Below, piece by piece: positions 1 through 5,817 of a stretch of 7,907 bases of DNA. The notes beneath the pieces are model-generated. The model searched no databases. It was not told the origin of the DNA and saw nothing but the letters and a program-made list of their open reading frames with translations. The stretch lies in the NCBI GenBank assembly GCA_013002475.1, contig JABDJM010000257.1, positions 1 through 7,907 on the forward strand. The letters run 5' to 3'. The translations under genes and the position numbers were made by a program. The stretch comes from Saprospiraceae bacterium. GTDB lineage: Bacteria; Bacteroidota; Bacteroidia; Chitinophagales; Saprospiraceae. How positions within the stretch are numbered: the first letter of the stretch is position 1; each line of letters opens with the position of its first letter.

Positions 1-363
1 GTCTTTCAACCTTTCATCACTATATAAAAGGCTGCGACAGGACCCAAGGCCCATACCAAATCCGAATTCATTGCAGGCTTTTGCCAGATTACGGTTGATC
101 ACAAAGGCCTCCTTTGTTCCCCCGGTCATGCTACTGACCCAAAGGGGAGCATTGATTTTTTTTCCTAGGAAACCCATACCCAACTTTTCTGAAGGGTCCG
201 GATGTCCGGAAAGCAAAGGCTCATAAAAAAACCTTCTATCAAGCTGGCCTGTCTCAACCTGAGACTGAAAGGCCATCTCAATATGATCCTTCTTCCTGGA
301 GGAGGAGATGTCATCCGGTTCGGAAGTTAATTTTTCCAGAATCCTGGTGCTTAAATCTTTCAA
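1..363 (-). CDS. fni: Type 2 isopentenyl-diphosphate delta-isomerase, N-terminal part (3' end beyond window)
   Basis: FMN- and NAD(P)H-dependent cytosolic enzyme that interconverts isopentenyl and dimethylallyl diphosphate, used in mevalonate-pathway isoprenoid synthesis. The reverse strand reads without a stop from 444 to 1. About 121 residues are visible if the TTG at 363-361 is the start (full family length is about 340-350). Family hallmarks are in order: SRKKDHIEMAFQ (about 22-33), the FYEPLL segment, SSMTGGT (about 77-83, flavin/phosphate-binding loop), NRNLAKAC and GMGLGSCRSLL (about 103-113). The start is uncertain: no in-frame ATG lies between the upstream stop (447-445) and the SRKKDH motif. 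TTG at 363 gives MKDLSTRILEKL, and CTG at 369 is an alternative. An out-of-frame ATG at 314-312 would fit a shorter N-terminus if there were a frameshift. It is divergent from the outer-membrane receptor gene. The family call is very secure; only the start is in doubt. Confidence 0.93.
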   Translation of the reverse strand, partial: MKDLSTRILEKLTSEPDDISSSRKKDHIEMAFQSQVETGQLDRRFFYEPLLSGHPDPSEKLGMGFLGKKINAPLWVSSMTGGTKEAFVINRNLAKACNEFGFGMGLGSCRSLLYSDERLKD

Positions 364-406
364 ATTCAGAAAAGTCTTGTCTAAAGGTAAAAGGATTAAG
401 GCGATT

Positions 407-425
407 CTTGTTAAACTACAACAAG
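407..425. repeat. Short perfect inverted repeat upstream of fni
   Basis: The arms CTTGTT (407-412) and AACAAG (420-425) are perfectly complementary around a 7-nt spacer. The repeat lies just upstream of the proposed fni start, on the divergent side of the gene, so it could be an operator or a leader hairpin. A 6-bp arm can easily occur by chance, and no function can be assigned. Confidence 0.25.
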
Positions 426-460
426 GAAGCTCTTGAAGGGTTGACTACCAGGGAATTAAT

Positions 461-490
461 AATGCCGATTGAGTTAAACTAATCAGCATT
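461..490. promoter_or_regulatory. 30-bp imperfect dyad in the divergent intergenic region (candidate operator)
   Basis: The 10-nt arms AATGCCGATT (461-470) and AATCAGCATT (481-490) are inverted repeats matching at 9 of 10 positions, separated by exactly 10 nt. The two central bases on each side of the axis also pair, so 12 of 15 positions across the full 30 bp are symmetric. No T-tract follows on either strand, so this does not look like a terminator. It sits between the divergent fni and receptor genes, where a transcription factor could act on either. The symmetry is seen directly; the regulatory role is inference. Confidence 0.4.
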
Positions 491-533
491 TCGCTTGTCA
501 TAACTATTTGTTAATGATGTTATTATCGGAGCA

Positions 534-559
534 TTGACCTAAACACAAGCTTAACTTTG
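534..559 (+). promoter_or_regulatory. Candidate Bacteroidota promoter for the outer-membrane receptor gene
   Basis: TAACTTTG at 552-559 matches the Bacteroidota -7 consensus TAnnTTTG exactly. A TTG that could be the -33 element lies at 534-536, but the spacer is only 15 nt, shorter than the usual 19 or so, so the -33 assignment is weak. Transcription would begin near 565-567, leaving a leader of about 50 nt before the ATG at 615. The leader is A/T-rich with several AAATC repeats and no Shine-Dalgarno sequence. Confidence 0.4.
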
Positions 560-614
560 CTACCGATTTTCCGTTAAATCCCTGTAAATCAACCTCAAAT
601 CAAATCTTATTCCT

Positions 615-3068
615 ATGCTGAAGTATCAAGGTCTTCTTATTTTCCTCATTTTGACTCTGAGCCAATCCTTATTCGCCCAGCCTCCTGGGCGTGGTCAGAT
701 GCCTGGAGGAGGAGAGGGATTTACAGTAAAAGGAATCGTCCAGGATGAAAATACCGGGATAGCTCTTGAATATGCTACTGTCAGTCTATTCAGGGAATCC
801 GGAGAGCTGGTCTCGGGTAATGTTTCTGATGACAAAGGGATCTTCATTATCAAAACTGGGCCTGGAAGGTTTTATGCTGAGATTGAGTATTTAGGCTATA
901 CCCAAAAAAGAGTGGATGGAATTCGTGTAGGTCCAAAACAACCCGTCAGGGATCTGGAGGTGGTTGCTCTTGCCCCTCAGGAAAGCATCCTAGACGAAGT
1001 GGTGGTACAAGGTGAAAGGAGTGAGATGGTAATGGGCCTGGACAAAAAGATCTTTAACGTCGGAAAAGATCTGTCCAATCGTGGGGGAAATGCTGCCGAC
1101 CTTTTGGATAATGTTCCCAGTGTACAAGTCGACATAGAGGGAGCAGTGTCTCTTCGCGGGTCGGGCAATGTCAGGATCCTTATTAATGGAAGACCTTCAG
1201 GGTTGATCGGTAATGACAACTCAGGGCTTCGGTCCTTGCAGGCAAATATGATAGACCGGATTGAGGTGATAACGAATCCTTCAGCTCGCTACGAGGCAGA
1301 GGGAATGGCAGGGATCATCAATATTATCCTCAAAGAAGAAAGGCGGAAAGGATTCAACGGATCCTTTGATCTCAATGCAGGATTCCCAGCAAATTTAGGA
1401 GGCGCCTTCAACCTGAACTACCGAACCAACAAGGTGAATTTCTTTGCTAACTACGGGCTTAGGTATCGGTCTAACATTGGGAATGGCAGCAATAGAATTG
1501 AAAACTATCTGGGAGATACAACGTTGATCTCGAGGCAAATGAGTGATCGCGATAGAGGAGGATTGAATAATACCATCCGCAGTGGTATTGATTTCTTTTT
1601 AAACGATAAGAACACGTTGACCTCTTCTTTCACCTACCGGATCGGAGATGATAATAATTTTGCAGAGACTATCTATGATGATTATATCAATGATTTACAG
1701 ACCTATAGAACCATCCGGACCGATGATGAAAGAGAAGATGAAACGAAACTGGAGTATTCGTTGAACTATGAAAGAAAGTACGAGCGTCGGGGACAGAAAT
1801 GGACAGCAGATATACGTTATCAAGATAATTCGGAGGTGGAAGGATCTGACCTGTTAAATAAGATATTTTTGCCTGATGGTAACCCGAGTGGATTGGATGA
1901 CCTGGTACAAAGGTCAAATAATAAGGAAAGAGAAAACAGTCTGATCTTCCAAACAGACTATGTTCTTCCCTTTAGTAAGGAGAAAAAGTTTGAGACTGGT
2001 GGGAGGATTTCTATCAGGAATATTGACAACGATTTCTTGGTGGAAGAATGGTTTGATAATTCATTTCAGCGTCTTGAAGGGCTTAGCAACAATTTTCAAT
2101 ACGATGAAAGGATTTATGCCGCTTATCTGATCTATGGTGATAAAAAGGGAAAGTTTTCATATCAATTTGGATTAAGACCAGAGTATACAGACGTGAACAC
2201 CAAATTGCTGGAAACAAATGAGGAAAACCCCAGAGACTATTTGAATCTTTTTCCCAGTGGATTTCTGTCCTATGATCTTGGGAATAGCAATGGCATCCAG
2301 CTTAGTTATAGCCGAAGAGTTAGAAGGCCCAGGTTCTGGGATCTGAACCCGTTTTTTACCTTTTCTGATAATAGAAATTTCTTTAGCGGAAATCCAGACC
2401 TGGATCCTGAATTCACTAATTCGTTAGAACTAGGCCATATCAAATATTGGGATAAGGCTTCCATTAATTCAGCTATCTATTATCGCCAAACAGATGGACT
2501 GATCCAACGAATCATTGAATTCAATGATGACGGAACGACAGTTACTATGCCGCAAAATTTGAGCTCGCAGGATTCCTATGGGCTTGAGTTCAATTTGTCA
2601 TTAAGTCCTGTTAAATGGTGGAAGTTCAATTCGGACTTCAATTTTTTCAGGGCTATCACAGATGGAGGAAACTTAGGTGAAGAATTTGAAGCGGATACCT
2701 ATAGTTGGTTTACCAGGGGGACTTCCAGATTTTCCTTTTGGAAAAATGCAGATGCTCAGGTCCGGTTCAACTACCGGGCACCTCAGGAAACTACTCAGGG
2801 ACGAAGGCTTGCAATTTATACGATTGATCTGGGCTTCAGTAAGGATTTTTGGAATGATAATGCCACTCTTACCATTAGCGTTAGAGACCTTCTTAATTCA
2901 AGAAGAAGAAGGTTTATTGCTGAGGGTGAAAACTTTTATCGGGAGGGAGATTTCCAGTGGAGGGGCAGAACGGCAGTCGCAACTTTGAATTACCGGTTAA
3001 ATCAAAAGAAGAAACGTTTTAACCAGAGAAGAGGACAGGGAGACTTTGAAGGAGGAGAACAGTTTTAA
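615..3068 (+). CDS. Outer membrane beta-barrel protein, TonB-dependent receptor-like
   Basis: Predicted outer-membrane barrel of 817 aa of the TonB-dependent receptor superfamily; the substrate is unknown. A signal peptide (1-21, ending SLFA) is followed by a Pro/Gly-rich segment (22-35), then a carboxypeptidase-regulatory-like beta-sandwich domain (about 36-106, GIVQDENTG...ATVSLF). A DEVVVQG segment (127-133) leads into the plug (about 145-245, with NAADLLDNVPSVQVD, RILINGRPS, DRIEVITNPSARYEAEG and AGIINIILK). The rest is barrel, with the typical block of aromatic strands, YSRRVRRPRFWDLNPFF then SGNPDLDPEFTNSLELGH (about 563-606). The chain ends in Phe after a basic, Gly-rich tail. The length and this block fit the 'outer membrane beta-barrel family' (PF14905-type) better than SusC, which is nearer 1000 aa and is paired with SusD; no SusD is present. 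Only 32 nt and no terminator separate it from the downstream YceI-like gene, suggesting co-transcription. Confidence 0.88.
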   Translation: MLKYQGLLIFLILTLSQSLFAQPPGRGQMPGGGEGFTVKGIVQDENTGIALEYATVSLFRESGELVSGNVSDDKGIFIIKTGPGRFYAEIEYLGYTQKRVDGIRVGPKQPVRDLEVVALAPQESILDEVVVQGERSEMVMGLDKKIFNVGKDLSNRGGNAADLLDNVPSVQVDIEGAVSLRGSGNVRILINGRPSGLIGNDNSGLRSLQANMIDRIEVITNPSARYEAEGMAGIINIILKEERRKGFNGSFDLNAGFPANLGGAFNLNYRTNKVNFFANYGLRYRSNIGNGSNRIENYLGDTTLISRQMSDRDRGGLNNTIRSGIDFFLNDKNTLTSSFTYRIGDDNNFAETIYDDYINDLQTYRTIRTDDEREDETKLEYSLNYERKYERRGQKWTADIRYQDNSEVEGSDLLNKIFLPDGNPSGLDDLVQRSNNKERENSLIFQTDYVLPFSKEKKFETGGRISIRNIDNDFLVEEWFDNSFQRLEGLSNNFQYDERIYAAYLIYGDKKGKFSYQFGLRPEYTDVNTKLLETNEENPRDYLNLFPSGFLSYDLGNSNGIQLSYSRRVRRPRFWDLNPFFTFSDNRNFFSGNPDLDPEFTNSLELGHIKYWDKASINSAIYYRQTDGLIQRIIEFNDDGTTVTMPQNLSSQDSYGLEFNLSLSPVKWWKFNSDFNFFRAITDGGNLGEEFEADTYSWFTRGTSRFSFWKNADAQVRFNYRAPQETTQGRRLAIYTIDLGFSKDFWNDNATLTISVRDLLNSRRRRFIAEGENFYREGDFQWRGRTAVATLNYRLNQKKKRFNQRRGQGDFEGGEQF

Positions 3069-3100
3069 TCTGATTCCCTGAGATTCTTTTTAACGCTAAC

Positions 3101-3640
3101 GTGACTCCGGAATACATGGAGAATACCACATCTGACACTCACCTTCCAATTGAATATTCAACCTTATTGAATCCTAGTTCAATAAAGATAGAAGGCACCT
3201 CAACACTTCATAATTGGAAGTCTGATGCAAAAGACTTTTCTGTTAAGGCCAAAAGGCATGGTTCAATTATTTCAGTACAGGCTATGGTCCAGGTGGCGTC
3301 CATAAAAAGTGGAAATTCCATTTTGGACAAGAAAACTATTAGATCATTGAAGGGGAAAGAATTTCCCACCATCCTGCTTAATGCAAGAGACCTTTCCATC
3401 AGAAATGATCAGAAGATCATCGGATCTGGTGAACTCACCGTTGCTGGGAAAACCCAGACCCTTCCACTAGACTTATCCCTAAGCTCCTCTGCAGATGGAT
3501 CTATCAATGTTTGTGCAGATATCAGTATCAATATGACCGATTTTGGTATAAAACCTCCCGTCGCCTTGATGGGAACGATTAGGGCAGGGGAAGTCATTGT
3601 TCTTAAGCTTGATATTTCTCTTAGCGGAGAGACTGTCTGA
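3101..3640 (+). CDS. YceI-like domain protein without a signal peptide (first of a tandem pair)
   Basis: A 179-aa protein whose body (about 17-176) is a YceI-like lipocalin-fold domain; characterised members bind polyisoprenoid lipids in a hydrophobic cavity. The visible motifs are GTSTLHNW (32-39), VQVASIKSG, EFPTI, SGELTVAGKTQTLPL and MTDFGIKPPVALMGT near the C-terminus, with a Cys at 138. It aligns without gaps to the protein encoded at 3849-4448 over about 160 residues, at roughly 55% identity by eye. Unlike that neighbour it has no signal peptide: the only upstream start in frame is the GTG at 3101 (an ATG follows at 3116), and an in-frame TGA at 3071 blocks further extension. It may therefore be cytosolic, may have lost its 5' end after duplication, or may have its start placed differently through a frameshift or sequence error. 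It lies 32 nt after the receptor gene. The domain call is firm; export status is open. Confidence 0.82.
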   Translation: MTPEYMENTTSDTHLPIEYSTLLNPSSIKIEGTSTLHNWKSDAKDFSVKAKRHGSIISVQAMVQVASIKSGNSILDKKTIRSLKGKEFPTILLNARDLSIRNDQKIIGSGELTVAGKTQTLPLDLSLSSSADGSINVCADISINMTDFGIKPPVALMGTIRAGEVIVLKLDISLSGETV

Positions 3641-3670
3641 GCGCCCAGTATTAGGCAATTAGCTTGTCTC

Positions 3671-3705
3671 GCAAAGTCTTTGCAATAAAAGGGCTTGACT
3701 AGCCC
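3671..3705 (+). terminator. Two small hairpins after the first YceI-like gene (weak terminator candidate)
   Basis: GCAAAG...CTTTGC at 3671-3683 and GGGCT (3691-3695) / AGCCC (3701-3705) with a 5-nt loop are adjacent short inverted repeats lying 30-65 nt after the stop codon. The second is followed only by AATTACCTTTTGG, not a clean T-tract, so termination would be weak. They could instead be an attenuator or mRNA-stabilising element between the two YceI-like genes. Confidence 0.3.
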
Positions 3706-3788
3706 AATTACCTTTTGGTTCGTTTTTCCTCAGAAAAAGACTATTCAGTTAGGTGAGAAAAATCATTTCCCCCTATGACTTAGTTTGC

Positions 3789-3817
3789 TTGGTTCCATTG
3801 CAGGGCAACCTAATTTG
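3789..3817 (+). promoter_or_regulatory. Candidate internal promoter for the second YceI-like gene and the porin-like gene
   Basis: TTG at 3789-3791 is followed after exactly 19 nt by TAATTTG (3811-3817), which resembles the Bacteroidota -33 / -7 arrangement TTG-N19-TAnnTTTG with one base missing from the -7 box. Transcription would start near 3823, giving a leader of about 25 nt before the ATG at 3849. The 208-bp gap in which it lies is the longest in the envelope gene block, consistent with a separate transcription start. Confidence 0.4.
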
Positions 3818-3848
3818 TGCTTGATTAAATACTGAAAACCAACTTCAG

Positions 3849-4448
3849 ATGAGAAAAACGATGGCCTTTGTACTTTCCTTTTGCGCACTACTTGGTACAG
3901 GGAATGGCCAGGAACAAATACAGATTTCGGAAGGACCGAACGAAACTGTCTTGTCTGATCCTATTGAATATGTCAGTCTATTAAGTTCCAGTTCAATCAA
4001 GATCTCTGGAACCTCCACGCTTCATGACTGGGAGTCAAATGTTGAAGATTTCATTATTAAGGCAACAAGGAATGGTGAAAAAATTTCTGCCCAGGCAACG
4101 GTACAGGTTGGGTCGATAAAGAGCGGGAAGTATATAATGGATAAGAATACCTACAAGGCTTTAAAGGAATCCGAGTTTCCAACAATAAGTCTTTTAGCTA
4201 ACAACCTGAACATAAAAGATAACCAGGCGATTTCAGGATCAGGGCAGCTCACAGTGGCTGGTCAAACCAGAACCATTCCAATGTCTCTTTCCATGACTTC
4301 ATGGGCTGAGGAGTCTATTACTGTTTGTTGCGATATCCCAATTAAAATGACAGACTTTGGGATAGCACCTCCGGTAGCATTACTAGGCACGGTAAAGACC
4401 GGAGACGAAATCGTTCTAAAATTTGACATTACCCTAATCGAAGATTAG
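3849..4448 (+). CDS. Secreted YceI-like domain protein (second of a tandem pair)
   Basis: A 199-aa protein with a signal peptide (MRKTMAFVLSFCALLGTGNG, cleavage probably after Gly20). The Cys at 12 is not in a lipobox, so a soluble periplasmic protein is expected rather than a lipoprotein. Residues about 38-197 form a YceI-like lipocalin-fold domain: GTSTLHDW (54-61), VQVGSIKSG, EFPTI, SGQLTVAGQTRTIPM, and MTDFGIAPPVALLGT near the end. Family members carry hydrophobic, isoprenoid-type ligands; the ligand here is unknown. It has adjacent Cys residues at 160-161, the first of which is shared with the paralogue upstream. The stop is 29 nt before the porin-like gene, so the two probably form an operon. 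No Shine-Dalgarno sequence precedes the ATG, as is usual in this phylum. Confidence 0.88.
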   Translation: MRKTMAFVLSFCALLGTGNGQEQIQISEGPNETVLSDPIEYVSLLSSSSIKISGTSTLHDWESNVEDFIIKATRNGEKISAQATVQVGSIKSGKYIMDKNTYKALKESEFPTISLLANNLNIKDNQAISGSGQLTVAGQTRTIPMSLSMTSWAEESITVCCDIPIKMTDFGIAPPVALLGTVKTGDEIVLKFDITLIED

Positions 4449-4477
4449 GATTCAAATAATTTAAACAAAACTAAACG

Positions 4478-5734
4478 ATGAGAAACCTACAATTCACTTT
4501 ATTAGGTCTATTCCTTTTTGTTTCTTTTTCAAGCTTTGCTCAAAATAGTCTTCAATTTTTCCGGGATAACGGAAAGCAAGGGTTAAATGTCTTTGAAACA
4601 AAAAAAGAAGCCGGAGCTGAATTTACCGGCCTAAAGGTCAAAGTCGGAGGAGATTTTGCCATCCAATACCAAGGCATTTCACATGAAAACGGCTTTGCTG
4701 GTGATACCCTGCTGGACCTTACCGAATTATCAAAAAATTTCAATCTACCAACAGCGAATTTAAACCTTGATGTCCAATTGGCCGATGGAGTGCGATTACA
4801 TCTTCGGACATATCTGTCATCAAAACACCATGAGGAGGCTTGGGTGAAAGGGGGTTATCTACAAATAGATAATCTGGATTTTATTAGTGAAGATTTTTTA
4901 GGTGGCGTAATGGATGTGGCCACCCTTCGATTTGGTATGGATGAAATAAATTACGGAGACACACATTTTAGAAGATCGGATAATGCGGCCGCGATTTACA
5001 ACCCATTTATAGGAAACTATATTATGGATGCCTTTACAACGGAGCCTTTTGGAGAGATCACGATCCAGAAAAACGGAATTATTGGAGTGGTCGGATTTTC
5101 TAACGGTCGATTAAACCAAAGTCCACTTCCAGGAGATGATGGGATTGTCAGTTATGGTAAATTAGGCTATGACAAACAATTGAATGATGATTTTCGATTA
5201 CGTCTAACGGGGTCCTGGTACGCAAGTACTGACAAAGGAACAAGGGACTACCTGTATGGAGGAGATCGTAGTGGTTCCAGATACTATCGTGTCCTCGAAA
5301 CGATTACCGGAAGTGGTAGCGATTTTGAACCCAGGTTGAATCCCCGTTACGGACACCAGACAGCCTTTCAGATCAATCCATTTTTCAAATTCAAGGGTCT
5401 GGAATTCTTTGGAGTCTTTGAGGTCATGTCAAATGGGGCAGATGCTGGTGGAAGCTACACTCAATTAGGTGCAGAATTATTGTACCGGATTGGTGCTAAG
5501 GAAGATGTTTACATTGGTGGTCGATACAACTCGGTAAATGGTAACCAAGTAGATGACTCAGGAGATCTTGAGCTAAACAGGATCAACATCGGTGGTGGAT
5601 GGTTCATGACCGACAATATCTTGCTAAAATTAGAATATGTTTCTAACTCCTGGGATGGTGTCGGTTATGATGGGACAAAGTATCAGGATGCTAAATTCGA
5701 TGGATTTATGCTCGAGGCAGTAATTGGCTTCTAA
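4478..5734 (+). CDS. Porin-like outer membrane beta-barrel protein, function unknown
   Basis: A 418-aa protein with a clear signal peptide (1-21, ending SSFA, mature form from Gln22) and alternating hydrophobic/polar, aromatic-rich strands through to a C-terminal Phe (AVIGF), the usual recognition signal for outer-membrane assembly. The early segment GLKVKVGGDFAIQYQG, the stretch about 163-187 (FRRSDNAAAIYNPFIGNYIMD) and the last strands (NILLKLEYVSN, FMLEAVIGF) suggest a porin of the O/P-like type, but I cannot name a specific family with confidence. There are no Cys residues and no plug or TonB-related domain. It follows the secreted YceI-like gene by 29 nt with an A-rich leader and is closed by a strong terminator, so the two are likely co-expressed. 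A role as a passive pore, or as an outer-membrane partner for the YceI protein, is inference from this pairing. Confidence 0.75.
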   Translation: MRNLQFTLLGLFLFVSFSSFAQNSLQFFRDNGKQGLNVFETKKEAGAEFTGLKVKVGGDFAIQYQGISHENGFAGDTLLDLTELSKNFNLPTANLNLDVQLADGVRLHLRTYLSSKHHEEAWVKGGYLQIDNLDFISEDFLGGVMDVATLRFGMDEINYGDTHFRRSDNAAAIYNPFIGNYIMDAFTTEPFGEITIQKNGIIGVVGFSNGRLNQSPLPGDDGIVSYGKLGYDKQLNDDFRLRLTGSWYASTDKGTRDYLYGGDRSGSRYYRVLETITGSGSDFEPRLNPRYGHQTAFQINPFFKFKGLEFFGVFEVMSNGADAGGSYTQLGAELLYRIGAKEDVYIGGRYNSVNGNQVDDSGDLELNRINIGGGWFMTDNILLKLEYVSNSWDGVGYDGTKYQDAKFDGFMLEAVIGF

Positions 5735-5757
5735 TTATTTGAGGCATTAATGACTAG

Positions 5758-5792
5758 AAAAAAGGCAAGGAGATATTCTCTTTGCCTTTTTT
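5758..5792. terminator. Strong bidirectional intrinsic terminator
   Basis: A 16-bp stem (5758-5773 with 5777-5792) closed by a TAT loop contains a single G-T wobble. The outer part is six A-T pairs, so an A-tract precedes the stem and a T-tract follows it on both strands, with a further TTTTTT run at 5795-5800. It lies between the convergent porin-like gene (stop 5734) and mtaB (stop 5818) and can end transcription from both sides. Confidence 0.9.
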
Positions 5793-5817
5793 GATTTTTT
5801 ACTACAATAGAACCTTG

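Noticed and set aside
2677..2988. Open reading frame of 103 codons inside the receptor gene, same strand and different frame
   Set aside because: It lies entirely within strongly supported barrel coding sequence and its translation resembles no family I know; it is a frame shadow.
615..3068. SusC of a polysaccharide utilisation locus
   Set aside because: There is no SusD gene, no carbohydrate enzyme nearby, the protein is shorter than SusC, and its barrel motifs fit the other outer-membrane beta-barrel family.
3882..3890. Lipoprotein signal at the Cys in the signal peptide of the second YceI-like protein
   Set aside because: The residues before the Cys (LSF) do not form a lipobox and the hydrophobic core continues past it; ordinary signal peptidase cleavage near residue 20 fits better.
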